In this document: one piece after another, positions 48,161 through 56,680 of the stretch
Numbering within the stretch: position 1 is the stretch's first letter
How the letters are laid out: every line of letters begins with the position of its first letter
Source: Gluconobacter kanchanaburiensis NBRC 103587
GTDB lineage: Bacteria; Pseudomonadota; Alphaproteobacteria; Acetobacterales; Acetobacteraceae
Reading direction: 5' to 3'
Assembly (NCBI RefSeq): GCF_007988905.1
Contig: NZ_BJVA01000004.1
Coordinates: 62,001 to 126,000 of the forward strand
DNA length: 64,000 bases
Notes under the pieces: generated by a model
Databases searched by the model: none
The model's input: the letters and a program-made list of their open reading frames with translations, nothing else
Told to the model about the DNA's origin: nothing
Made by a program: the position numbers and the translations under genes

Positions 48161-48217
48161 ACCCGCGCTCTGAGACATGGGCCCTGTTTCCGGCATGGGC
48201 CGGAGCCAGTTGCGGGT
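48161..48217 (+). promoter_or_regulatory. Structured rpsF leader (possible S6:S18 autoregulatory RNA)
   Basis: Nested pairings are possible: ACCCGC with GCGGGT (48161-48166/48212-48217), GCTC with GAGC, and GGCCC with GGGCC around a 12-base loop that contains CCG. S6:S18 binding leaders upstream of rpsF also expose a CCG. The match was made by eye and not scored against the known family. Confidence 0.25.
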
Positions 48218-48241
48218 TGACCCAATCCGAAGGGAGTCTTC

Positions 48242-48724
48242 ATGCCATTGTATGAAAGCGTGCTGATCGCACGTAATGATGTGTCGCAGGCTCAGGTGGA
48301 AACCCTGGTCGAGACCATCGAAACCCTGCTCAAGGACAACGGCGGTTCCATCCAGAAGCGCGAGTTCTGGGGGCTGCGTTCCCTCGCATACCGCATCAAG
48401 AAGAACCGCAAGGGCCATTACGTCCTGCTGGGTCTTGACTGCACGCCCGACACGCTGCGTGAGATGGAGCGTCAGCTCGGTCTGAACGAAGACGTGCTGC
48501 GCGTTCTGACGCTGCGCGTTGACGAGATCGACGAGAACCCGTCACCGGTTCTGGCTCGCAAGAGCGATGATCGTGGCGATCGTGGAAACTTCCGTGGCGG
48601 CTCCAAGCCGGCTGGTCGTTTCGAGAGCGGTCGTGGCGGCCCCCGTCGCGGCAGTGAAGACCGTGAAGAGTATCGTGCACGTGGCGAGCATGACGATGCT
48701 CGTGAGACGGCTGGAGCGGAGTAA
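48242..48724 (+). CDS. rpsF: 30S ribosomal protein S6
   Basis: S6 binds S18 on the 30S platform. The N-terminal 95 residues are the canonical fold ([60 protein letters not shown]). The C-terminal 60 residues form a charged, Arg/Gly-rich tail ([18 protein letters not shown] and similar) that is probably disordered, making the protein 160 aa versus about 95-135 in most bacteria; extended tails are known in alphaproteobacteria. It begins the rpsF-rpsR-rplI operon with a GAAGGGAG ribosome site. Confidence 0.97.
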   Translation: MPLYESVLIARNDVSQAQVETLVETIETLLKDNGGSIQKREFWGLRSLAYRIKKNRKGHYVLLGLDCTPDTLREMERQLGLNEDVLRVLTLRVDEIDENPSPVLARKSDDRGDRGNFRGGSKPAGRFESGRGGPRRGSEDREEYRARGEHDDARETAGAE

Positions 48725-48729
48725 GAACC

Positions 48730-49020
48730 ATGCCCGAGACCAACACTCCCGACGTCAACGAAGTGAACCCGGCTGCCCGTCGTACGGCAGTTGGTGCACG
48801 TCGTCCGTTCTACCGTCGTCGCAAATCCTGCCCGTTCTCCGGCCCCAACGCGCCGAAGATCGACTACAAGGATGTGCGTCTGCTGAGCCGCTTCCTGTCG
48901 GAGCGCGGCAAGATCGTGCCGAGCCGCATCACGGCCGTTTCGGCCAAGAAGCAGCGTGAGCTGGCACAGGCGATCAAGCGCGCCCGTTTCCTCGCCCTGC
49001 TCCCCTACGTCGTGAGCTGA
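48730..49020 (+). CDS. rpsR: 30S ribosomal protein S18
   Basis: S18 (96 aa) pairs with S6 in the small subunit. The conserved body is [40 protein letters not shown] and [20 protein letters not shown]. An N-terminal extension of about 25 residues ([20 protein letters not shown]) is somewhat longer than usual. It lies 5 bases after rpsF and 10 before rplI. Confidence 0.97.
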   Translation: MPETNTPDVNEVNPAARRTAVGARRPFYRRRKSCPFSGPNAPKIDYKDVRLLSRFLSERGKIVPSRITAVSAKKQRELAQAIKRARFLALLPYVVS

Positions 49021-49030
49021 GGAGAGCATC

Positions 49031-49621
49031 ATGTCCCAGACCGCACTGATCCTGCTGCAGCGGGTCGAGCATCTCGGCCAGATGGGTGACCTGGTGCACG
49101 TGAAGCCGGGTTATGCCCGTAACTTCCTGCTGCCCCAGGCCAAGGCCATGCGCGCTACGGCTGCCAACAAGAAGCGTTTCGAGACCGAACGCGCACAGCT
49201 TGAGGCCCAGAACCTCAAGAAGCGCGAAGAGGCCGAGCGTCTTGCCGAACGTATGCACGAACTGTCCGTCGTCATCATCCGTCAGGCTGGTGACAGTGGA
49301 AGCCTGTACGGCTCCGTCAGCACCCGCGACATCGCGGCTGCCGCCACGGAAGCCGGCCTGACGATTTCTCGTCAGCAGGTTGTTCTGGCACACCCGATCA
49401 AGCAGCTTGGCCTGACGGAAGCACGCATCGTGCTGCATCCGGAAGTGTCCATTCCGCTGACGGTCAACGTTGCCCGTTCCGCTGAAGAAGCAGAGCGTCA
49501 GGCTCGTGGCGAAGCGATTGGCGTGCAGGAAGAGGATGAAAACATCCTTGGTGAGCTGCAGGCTGAGAACGCCGCCGAAGAGGCTGCTGCCGAAGCTGCC
49601 GAGGCATCGGAAGAAGCGTAA
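49031..49621 (+). CDS. rplI: 50S ribosomal protein L9
   Basis: L9 (196 aa) binds 23S rRNA near the L1 stalk and supports frame maintenance. The N-terminal domain ([38 protein letters not shown]) and connecting helix are followed by the C-terminal domain ([20 protein letters not shown]). The C-terminus carries an acidic Ala/Glu-rich tail (about 35 residues), making it longer than the 150-residue E. coli protein. It ends the operon before a strong terminator. Confidence 0.97.
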   Translation: MSQTALILLQRVEHLGQMGDLVHVKPGYARNFLLPQAKAMRATAANKKRFETERAQLEAQNLKKREEAERLAERMHELSVVIIRQAGDSGSLYGSVSTRDIAAAATEAGLTISRQQVVLAHPIKQLGLTEARIVLHPEVSIPLTVNVARSAEEAERQARGEAIGVQEEDENILGELQAENAAEEAAAEAAEASEEA

Positions 49622-49647
49622 GGCGTCTTCTGCTGACCTTGTCCTTG

Positions 49648-49684
49648 AAAACCCGGCCGGGAGTTGTCCCGGCCGGGTTTTTTT
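49648..49684 (+). terminator. Rho-independent terminator of rpsF-rpsR-rplI
   Basis: A perfect 15-bp stem (AAAACCCGGCCGGGA and its complement, loop GTTG) is followed by a run of T. Confidence 0.95.
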
Positions 49685-49759
49685 GTGGCCGTTTGACTGG
49701 CAGGATACAACTGCGAGCCCGGTGAGGCTTTTCCCCGGTATTGGGAACAGGAGATCGGA

Positions 49760-50980
49760 ATGAAACGGATTCTTGATTTTGTCTTGAGGAAATTCATTCA
49801 GACGGGAAGTCTGAGAGTCACGTTCAGCGACGGCATTGTACGGGCTTATCGCGGGCCGAAGCCGGGACTGGAAGCTGGTCTGCATCTTCGCACCAAACAG
49901 GCTGAGAAAGCGCTGATCATCAATTCCGGTCTGGCGTTTGGTGAAGAGTATATGGCGGGCAGCATTGTGCCCGAAGGCTGTACGCTCGAAACGCTGCTGA
50001 CGGTCCTGATGGAGAACATCAATGGCCATGGGCATGTGTTCGAGGAGATCGAGGACCGCCTGCGCTATGTGACGCGGGCATGGAAGACGCTGAACTCCCT
50101 GAAGTCTTCACGCAGCAATGTCGCCCATCATTACGACCTGAACGGTGCGTTGTACGATCTGTTTCTGGATAAGGACCGGCAGTATTCCTGCGCTTATTTC
50201 GAGCGTGAGGACATGACGCTGGAGGAGGCGCAGGTCGCCAAGAAGCGCCACATCGCCGCCAAGCTCAGGCTGGACCGTCCAGGACTTGAAGTGCTGGATA
50301 TCGGCTGTGGCTGGGGTGGCATGGCGCTGACACTGGCGAAGGATTACGGTGCTAATGTGCTGGGGATTACCCTCTCACGTGAACAGCTTGAGGTGGCGCG
50401 CCAGCGTGCGAAAGATGAAGGTCTCGAAAATCAGGTTCGCTTTGAACTGATCGATTATCGCAATCTGCACCGACAGTTTGACCGGATCGTTTCCGTGGGC
50501 ATGTTCGAGCATGTGGGGCCGCCTCAGTTTGAGATTTTCTTCAAACAGTTGAGGGCCTGTCTCAAGTCTGACGGTGTCGCGCTGATCCATTCCATTGGAC
50601 GGATGGACGGGCCAGGCACGACCAATCCCTGGATCCAGAAATATATTTTCCCGGGCGGCTACTCGCCAGCGCTGAGTGAGACGCTGGCGGCGGTTGAGCG
50701 GTCAGGGCTGTGGATGACGGATTGCGAAGTGCTCCGTCTGCATTACGCGCGGACGCTGGCGGAATGGCGCAAGCGTTTTGATGCGAACCGTGATAAAATC
50801 GTGGCGCTGTATGACGATCGCTTTGTGCGGATGTTCGAGTTCTATCTCGTAGGGGCTGAACTGGCGTTCAGGGTGCAGGGGCACATGAACTTCCAGCTTC
50901 AGCTCACCCGATCGATCGATGCGGTGCCGTTTACCCGGGATTACATGTTCGAGTGTGAACGGGAAAGCGCGGGTCGGTAA
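49760..50980 (+). CDS. cfa: Cyclopropane-fatty-acyl-phospholipid synthase
   Basis: S-adenosylmethionine-dependent enzyme (406 aa) that adds a methylene bridge to unsaturated fatty acids of membrane phospholipids, linked to acid and ethanol tolerance in other bacteria. The substrate-binding motif is SNVAHHYDLNGALYDLFLDK; the cofactor site is VLDIGCGWGGMALTLAKDYG; the active-site region includes DRIVSVGMFEHVGPPQFEIF and WIQKYIFPGGYSPAL. Length is normal. AGGAG precedes the ATG. It is convergent with rsmA, only 7 bases apart, and no terminator was seen between them. Confidence 0.92.
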   Translation: MKRILDFVLRKFIQTGSLRVTFSDGIVRAYRGPKPGLEAGLHLRTKQAEKALIINSGLAFGEEYMAGSIVPEGCTLETLLTVLMENINGHGHVFEEIEDRLRYVTRAWKTLNSLKSSRSNVAHHYDLNGALYDLFLDKDRQYSCAYFEREDMTLEEAQVAKKRHIAAKLRLDRPGLEVLDIGCGWGGMALTLAKDYGANVLGITLSREQLEVARQRAKDEGLENQVRFELIDYRNLHRQFDRIVSVGMFEHVGPPQFEIFFKQLRACLKSDGVALIHSIGRMDGPGTTNPWIQKYIFPGGYSPALSETLAAVERSGLWMTDCEVLRLHYARTLAEWRKRFDANRDKIVALYDDRFVRMFEFYLVGAELAFRVQGHMNFQLQLTRSIDAVPFTRDYMFECERESAGR

Positions 50981-50987
50981 GGCCTTT

Positions 50988-51806
50988 TCAGCGGCTGGCG
51001 AGATTCAGTTCTGCCAGTCGTGCGAATTCGGTGACCGAAAGGGTTTCGGCCCGGCGTGTTGGGTCGATTTCGGCCTGTTCCAGAAGGCGTTCCCCACCAA
51101 TGGATTTCAGCGAAGAGCGCAGCATTTTGCGACGCTGCCCGAACGCGGCTGCTGTGACCTGCTCCATGGCGCGGAACAGTTGCGGGGAGGGTTGCTCCGC
51201 ATGGGGGATGATGACGGCGACTGCGGAATGGACCTTCGGCGGAGGCGAAAACGCGCCCGGCGGAATCCGGAGGGCGACCGAGCAGTTCGCGCACCATTGC
51301 GAGAGCACGGCGAGGCGTCCGTAAGCCGAACTCCCCGGAGCCGCGCAGATGCGTTCCGCGACTTCAAGCTGGAACATCAGCGAGAGCCGTTCCCATTGCG
51401 ATGCCTGACGCAGCCAGCCGACCAGCAGAGGGGTGGCAACGTTATAAGGCAGGTTCGCGATGATCTGGCGGGGAGCAGGAGCAAGAGCCGCGGCATCCAG
51501 CTTCAGGGCGTCCTGACGAATGACGTGCAGCCGGTCTGGGTGATATGTGGCCAGTTCGTCCAGCAGAGGCCAGGCGCGTTCATCGATTTCAACGACATCG
51601 ACGCGGCTGGCGGGTGTGTCAAGCAGGGCCCGGGTCAGGCCGCCCGGACCAGGACCGATTTCGATGACGCTTCGTCCCGTTAGATCGCCGCCCAGAGCCG
51701 CGATCCGGGCGCAGATGCCCGGATCGAGAAGAAAGTGCTGGCCGAGAGATTTCTTCGCATCCAGACCATGGGCCTGGATGGTGTCACGCAGGGAAGGAAG
51801 GGACAC
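50988..51806 (-). CDS. rsmA: 16S rRNA dimethyladenosine transferase (KsgA)
   Basis: Methylates two adjacent adenines in helix 45 of 16S rRNA, a quality step of 30S assembly. GTG 51806 gives 272 aa, the family length; it lies one base after the surA stop. Motifs: KSLGQHFLLDPGICARIAAL, the cofactor loop VIEIGPGPGGLTRALLDTP, catalytic IIANLPYNVATPLLVGWLRQ, and PPPKVHSAVAVI. The frame continues upstream of the GTG into surA but without family character. It ends the minus-strand run that begins at cysQ. Confidence 0.93.
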   Translation of the reverse strand: MSLPSLRDTIQAHGLDAKKSLGQHFLLDPGICARIAALGGDLTGRSVIEIGPGPGGLTRALLDTPASRVDVVEIDERAWPLLDELATYHPDRLHVIRQDALKLDAAALAPAPRQIIANLPYNVATPLLVGWLRQASQWERLSLMFQLEVAERICAAPGSSAYGRLAVLSQWCANCSVALRIPPGAFSPPPKVHSAVAVIIPHAEQPSPQLFRAMEQVTAAAFGQRRKMLRSSLKSIGGERLLEQAEIDPTRRAETLSVTEFARLAELNLASR

Positions 51807-51807
51807 G

Positions 51808-53163
51808 TCAGTTGAAGGCCATCTTGGCGGCGGGACGCATTTCGATGATGGCACGGCGTTGAAGGTCACGCTGGAGCTGGCGGGAGGCCTGTTCGACACG
51901 CTCGTTCATGAGTTGATCAGCGATTTCGCTTGGGCTCTGCTGAGCGAGATTTTTCTGCTGACGGTCACAGACCATCAGAAGAGCGATGCCATCCATCGAA
52001 ACCAGCGGACGGCTTACCTTGTTGGGTGGCAGGCTTTCGAGGACTGCTTTCATCTGCGGCATCAGCCGTTCCATAACCTGCGAACCAGGATTGCCGGGAC
52101 GCTTTTCGCCCAGCGACTTGTTCAGGGCTTCCATTTCTGGGCAGCTATGGATGGTTTGAACGGCAGCTGTCGCCTTCTGGAGGGCGGTTCTCTGCTGCTC
52201 GGTTGGGTTCTGCGGGTTCAGGGGCGTATCGAACGGGAAGAAGGCCTGCCGCAGGTCGAGGACCGTACCCATCTGCTTTCCGACCACGCGTTTGGACTGG
52301 ACCGTGGCGATTACGAAGCCACCTGCGACCTGGATCGGATTGGAAATGGCGCCAATTGGCATCTGGCGGACAATATTGACGACCTGTGGGTCGAGATTGT
52401 CTTCCTGCACCCAACCCATGGAGCCGCCATCAAGTGCAGACTGTGCCTGCGAGAACTGTGCCGCGACGATCGGGAAGGGTGCGCCTTCGCGGAGCTGCGA
52501 AATGATGGTCTTGGTGAAGGCAAGCTCGGCTTCGTCATGGCGTGGATCGGCCACCGGGACGAAAATTTCGCTCATGAAATACTGGGCGCGTCCTTGTTCC
52601 GCCTGCAGAGCCTGCTCGCGCTGACTGATCTGGGTGGCGGTGATTCGGCCTTCCTCGCCCAGCTTTTCACGCAGAACCTGCATCCAGCCGATCTGGACGC
52701 GGATCTGGTCGATCAGGGTTGTCAGGGAGACGCCATCAGTGGCGAGACGGTCGCGCAGGGCATTTTTTGGCATGCCGTTACGCTGTTCGATATTGGTGAT
52801 GGCGCCCGCGATCTGGTCCGGCTCCACATTGATGTGACGCTTGAGGATCTCCTGTGTTTTCAGGCGTTCGTCGATCAGCTGGTGGATGATCTGGCCGCGC
52901 ATACGGCTCATGATCTCGGGACTAATGGGCAGGCCGGTGGAGAGCACGAAAAGCTTTGCGCGGTTATCTACGTCACGCTGGGTCAGCACCTGTCCGTTGA
53001 TGACGGCCAGGATCTGATCCTCGGGTGGCTTGGCTGCCGGTTTGACGGCAGTGGCCGTTTTGGCGTCCGCCTTGTGCTGGACGGAGGCCATGGCCGGAGT
53101 CACTGCCGAGAGGGCGAGGAGGGCAGCCAGGGCCTTTGATGCGGTGCAATGGGTCTTGGACAT
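51808..53163 (-). CDS. surA: SurA-like periplasmic peptidyl-prolyl isomerase/chaperone
   Basis: Periplasmic chaperone (451 aa) for outer-membrane proteins, including LptD encoded just upstream. A signal peptide is followed by the SurA N-terminal domain (QILAVINGQVLTQRDVDNRA; IIHQLIDERLKTQEILKRHI), a parvulin-type PpiC domain (YFMSEIFVPVADPRHDEAEL; GGSMGWVQEDNLDPQVVNIV) and a second degenerate parvulin segment (PGNPGSQVMERLMPQMKAVL). The ATG lies 2 bases after the lptD stop. In many proteobacteria pdxA follows surA; here rsmA follows directly. Confidence 0.88.
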   Translation of the reverse strand: MSKTHCTASKALAALLALSAVTPAMASVQHKADAKTATAVKPAAKPPEDQILAVINGQVLTQRDVDNRAKLFVLSTGLPISPEIMSRMRGQIIHQLIDERLKTQEILKRHINVEPDQIAGAITNIEQRNGMPKNALRDRLATDGVSLTTLIDQIRVQIGWMQVLREKLGEEGRITATQISQREQALQAEQGRAQYFMSEIFVPVADPRHDEAELAFTKTIISQLREGAPFPIVAAQFSQAQSALDGGSMGWVQEDNLDPQVVNIVRQMPIGAISNPIQVAGGFVIATVQSKRVVGKQMGTVLDLRQAFFPFDTPLNPQNPTEQQRTALQKATAAVQTIHSCPEMEALNKSLGEKRPGNPGSQVMERLMPQMKAVLESLPPNKVSRPLVSMDGIALLMVCDRQQKNLAQQSPSEIADQLMNERVEQASRQLQRDLQRRAIIEMRPAAKMAFN

Positions 53164-53165
53164 GC

Positions 53166-55490
53166 TCAACCGTTGATTCCGAAAGTGCCGATGGTCTTGA
53201 ACGTGAAGTTGAAGAGGATCGTCTCGTTACGCTGTTCGCCGCCGATACGCGTGTATTGCTTGATATACATGATATCCAGCCCGAAACAGTCATTGGAATA
53301 GCCGATCGTCCCACCATTTGCGACGAACTGTTTCCGCGAGAGGCTGCGGCGGAAGAACCCTGAGGCGTGATAGTTGCGCCAGCGGGTTGAGAAACCGCCT
53401 GTCACTTCGCTCGTCTTGACCATGTAAGGCGCGTTCGGTCCGTACTGTCTGAAGTCGGTAGCGTAGTAATAATACGGGGTGACGGGCGCGTAGACGTATC
53501 CGCCTGTAAGGTGGAAAGTGGGAATGCCCGTGCTGATCAGGCCTTCGCCGTAATCGAACTGGTGCGTCCATGGATTGAAACGGCCGCGCGCCGTAACGTC
53601 GACATACTGGTTTGGGCTGACTCGTAGTCTGCCAACCGGGTCCGACAGATGATGGTCGAGGCCGGAGTAGGGCAGGCGGTTACGGGTGATATGTTCTTGA
53701 AAGCTCTCACCGACGAGCATGTCGATGGCGTGGCCGTTCCAGGACCAGTTCTGATGGATGCCAACATTCGCACGGAGGCCGCCGTCGAGACGGTCCGTAC
53801 CGAGATAGCGGTTGAGCGAGAAGAGGGTCGTGTCCGTGAATTCGTAGGCCAGACTGTCTTCGTTGGGCAGGTTGCGGTTTTGCGAATTGCCGGTGTTGGG
53901 GGCGGCAATGATCTGGGCGATCGGCTCCAGAATCTGTGAGCCGTGTCCCTTCGCAAAGCTGCGCAGGAACGGCCAGTTCATCCGCAGGGCGATGGTCGGC
54001 TGGACCTGTCCGACGAGATGGTTGCCTCCGGCGCCCGTGTAATAGGTGGGCTGCTGATAGGCCCGTGTGGCGTGATACACCATCGAATCAATGCGGGCTG
54101 TCAGCAGGAACTGCTGACCCAGCCTGTTATGAAAAGGGCGATCCCACTGGATGGCCGCTTCGCCACGCTGATCGTTGATGCCATTCTTGCGGTACAGGTT
54201 GAAGTCCGTGGTCTGCACGCTTAGGCGTCCGCCGAACATGTCCGGCTGCCCTTGGAAGGCGTAGGTCAGGCGCGGCAATGCCCAGGGCAGGTCCGAGTTG
54301 CGGATGACGCCCTGGTTCAGACCTTGATAGGCCTGAGCGTCGAAGCGCAGATAGGAGCCGACACCGTATCCTGCGAGGAACAGGTTGGAGTTCAGCATTT
54401 CCGAACCGTATCCGGGTACACGGTAGTCACGCATGTAGTTTGCGGAACTGGCGACGTTGATATTGGCGCCAGCCTGCCAGTGACGGTCAATGGCGAAATT
54501 GCCGCGTCCGAACACATAGCCCTGCAAGCCGTACTGGCTGGAGGAGCCCACGTTGTTGCCGAAGGTATTGGTGAACCGGCTTTCGTCATGGGTATCGTAG
54601 GCGATGCCACCGGTGACGTCGATCGCGCCGAAATTGAGGCGGTTACGATACTGCGCCGTCAATTCGGGCCCAGTCTTGGTTGAAACGAGGCCCCGGACGG
54701 TCAGGTCCTGTTGCTCGTCGATCGCCCAGAAATAAGGAAGGGTGAAATATGTTCCAAGGTAACGGTCATGCGGACTGATGCCGGGCATGAGGAAGCCGCT
54801 CTGACGTTTGACCGAGGGGTCAGTCATTGAGAAGAACGGGAAATAGAATACGGGAAGGCCCAGCATCTTCAGCCACGCATGATCAAACTCAAGCCGCTTG
54901 TGCTGAACATCCTGGGTCGCGTCGAAGGCCTGGAACTGCCAGAAAGGAGGCAGATCGGGATTTTTCTCGCAGATCTTGCAGGCCGTGTAGACGGCATGGG
55001 TCAGGTCGTTCAACAGGCCATTCGTACGACGCATGCCGTTGCCGGCGAGTTTGGCGTTGTCTTCCATGCGGATGTAGATGCCGCTGCCGATGCCATCATG
55101 CATGCCATGGCTGAACTCGATATAATCGGCGTAGGTCGTACTGCCGTCGGGTTCCATGACCGCGACATTGCCCCTGGCCGACAGGATCCCAGTGCTGCGG
55201 TCATAGGTCACGCGATCAGCACGCATGGCGTGATCGCCCTGCCAGATCCGCACGTTACCGTCCCAGGTAATCAGGCCGTTTTTCGCATAGCTTTCGCTAT
55301 CGGCAAGATAGGTCAGGGGATCGGTCTGTGATGTCGGTTTGCCGATGACGATGACATGGGAATTGTCGCGCTGCATCGTGTTGGCAGACATCTTCTGCGG
55401 CGCCACGAGCGCGGTTCCAGCCATCAGTGTGGCACTGACGAACGAAGCGCGTCTGCGGGCGCGCGTTGGAAGCCACAGGGGCACCGTCAT
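53166..55490 (-). CDS. lptD: LPS-assembly outer-membrane protein LptD
   Basis: Outer-membrane barrel (774 aa) that inserts lipopolysaccharide into the outer leaflet. Start ATG 55490 gives an Arg-rich signal peptide (MTVPLWLPTRARRRASFVSA) and shares bases with the lptG stop (TGATG). The N-terminal beta-jellyroll (ITWDGNVRIWQGDHAMRADR, then YDRSTGILSARGNVAVMEPD) receives LPS from LptA. A CxxC pair in YTACKICEKNPDLPPFW is typical of alphaproteobacterial LptD. The barrel begins at LPVFYFPFFSMTDPSVKRQS and ends in a Phe-rich strand (ETILFNFTFKTIGTFGING). It is translated with lptF, lptG and surA. Confidence 0.93.
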   Translation of the reverse strand: MTVPLWLPTRARRRASFVSATLMAGTALVAPQKMSANTMQRDNSHVIVIGKPTSQTDPLTYLADSESYAKNGLITWDGNVRIWQGDHAMRADRVTYDRSTGILSARGNVAVMEPDGSTTYADYIEFSHGMHDGIGSGIYIRMEDNAKLAGNGMRRTNGLLNDLTHAVYTACKICEKNPDLPPFWQFQAFDATQDVQHKRLEFDHAWLKMLGLPVFYFPFFSMTDPSVKRQSGFLMPGISPHDRYLGTYFTLPYFWAIDEQQDLTVRGLVSTKTGPELTAQYRNRLNFGAIDVTGGIAYDTHDESRFTNTFGNNVGSSSQYGLQGYVFGRGNFAIDRHWQAGANINVASSANYMRDYRVPGYGSEMLNSNLFLAGYGVGSYLRFDAQAYQGLNQGVIRNSDLPWALPRLTYAFQGQPDMFGGRLSVQTTDFNLYRKNGINDQRGEAAIQWDRPFHNRLGQQFLLTARIDSMVYHATRAYQQPTYYTGAGGNHLVGQVQPTIALRMNWPFLRSFAKGHGSQILEPIAQIIAAPNTGNSQNRNLPNEDSLAYEFTDTTLFSLNRYLGTDRLDGGLRANVGIHQNWSWNGHAIDMLVGESFQEHITRNRLPYSGLDHHLSDPVGRLRVSPNQYVDVTARGRFNPWTHQFDYGEGLISTGIPTFHLTGGYVYAPVTPYYYYATDFRQYGPNAPYMVKTSEVTGGFSTRWRNYHASGFFRRSLSRKQFVANGGTIGYSNDCFGLDIMYIKQYTRIGGEQRNETILFNFTFKTIGTFGING

Positions 55491-56680
55491 CAACCATCCT
55501 CCATGTGCAGCAGGAGCGCTACGGCAAGGCAGAGCCCCGCACCCGTCGGCGCCCATGCCGCTAGAACCGGCGGCAGGGCCCCGGATTCACCAAACTGTTC
55601 GGCCACTTTCGAGATGGTGAACAGCGCAAAACCTGCGGCAATTCCCGATCCCAGCATCCGGGCCACGCCGCCGCGCCGTGTCGGACGCATCGAGAAGCCT
55701 GCGGATACCAATGCCATGGTCCCGGCCAGAATGGGAAGGGCCAGCAGTGATTGGAAATGAAGTCTGTGCCGGATCGAGGGAAATCCCGAGCGCTCCAGAA
55801 GGTTGATGAACCCTGGCAGCGCGAAGACTGACAGGGTATCCGGCGAGGCAAAACTTTCCTGAACACGGCCGACCGTAAGGTCGGATGGCAGGGTCATGTC
55901 TCCGACGCGTTCGGGAAGATGGTCGGGATGCAGCACCGATGTGTCGTGAAAGAGCCACTGATGATCGCCCAGTGTCCCTTCCGGCGCCTCGACACGGACG
56001 ATCAGGCGGTCCCGGTCATCCAGACGGAAAATCGACACGCCCGAGACTCTCAGTGTGCCTTTGATGAGATGGACGTCCTGGGCATGGAGGATCGCGACGC
56101 CATGAGGCACCAGACCCTCATCGGCCTGCCGGAGCCACAGGGCGCCTCCATTAAGCGTCAGGGGGCCGCCACCCGTGCGCAGATAGGTCTGATCAAGCAT
56201 TTCCGCGCTGCGGAACATGTCCGAGGACAGGGCGGAAACGCCGGTCGTGGTCAGTAGTCCTGTCAACAATGCACAGGCCAGGGGGCTGGCAAGGAATTGC
56301 CATGCGGAAATGCCCGCCGCGCGTGCGACAATTAGTTCAGAGGAGCGAGTCAACCGAGAGAAGCAGACAATTCCACCCAGCAGGATACCAAAGGGCAGCA
56401 CATAGATGACGTAATACGGTACGTGCAGCGCCGCAATCTTGACGACCAGACTGGCCGGGACGTTGGGGCGCGTTGCCGCGCGACGCAGCAGGTCGATGAA
56501 ATCGAACAGCGAGACCAGTCCCGTGAGTGCCAGCACCATGGAGAGCGTGCTGAGCATGAACTGCCGCGCAATATAGATTGCAAGCGTCGTTGAGAAGCCG
56601 GCGTGCTCATCGCGTGTGTTGAGCACCTGAAACAGGGTGGTCAGCCAGAGGTCGGGGCGGAACCTGGACAGGGCTCTCAT
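55490..56680 (-). CDS. lptG: LPS export permease LptG
   Basis: Inner-membrane permease (396 aa from ATG 56680, MRALSRFRPDLW) of the LptB2FG transporter that extracts LPS from the membrane. Three N-terminal helices (STTLAIYIARQFMLSTLSMV; LHVPYYVIYVLPFGILLGGI), a periplasmic beta-jellyroll (TLRVSGVSIFRLDDRDRLIV) and three C-terminal helices (ALPILAGTMALVSAGFSMRP) match the YjgP/YjgQ family. The coupling-helix motif region SRLTRSSELIVARAAGISAW is conserved. It overlaps lptF by ATGA and lptD by TGATG. LptB and LptA/C are not in this window. Confidence 0.92.
   Translation of the reverse strand: MRALSRFRPDLWLTTLFQVLNTRDEHAGFSTTLAIYIARQFMLSTLSMVLALTGLVSLFDFIDLLRRAATRPNVPASLVVKIAALHVPYYVIYVLPFGILLGGIVCFSRLTRSSELIVARAAGISAWQFLASPLACALLTGLLTTTGVSALSSDMFRSAEMLDQTYLRTGGGPLTLNGGALWLRQADEGLVPHGVAILHAQDVHLIKGTLRVSGVSIFRLDDRDRLIVRVEAPEGTLGDHQWLFHDTSVLHPDHLPERVGDMTLPSDLTVGRVQESFASPDTLSVFALPGFINLLERSGFPSIRHRLHFQSLLALPILAGTMALVSAGFSMRPTRRGGVARMLGSGIAAGFALFTISKVAEQFGESGALPPVLAAWAPTGAGLCLAVALLLHMEDG

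Noticed and set aside
51547..53139. 530-codon plus-strand frame opposite surA and rsmA
   Set aside because: Its length follows from codon bias of the true genes on the minus strand; no family features.
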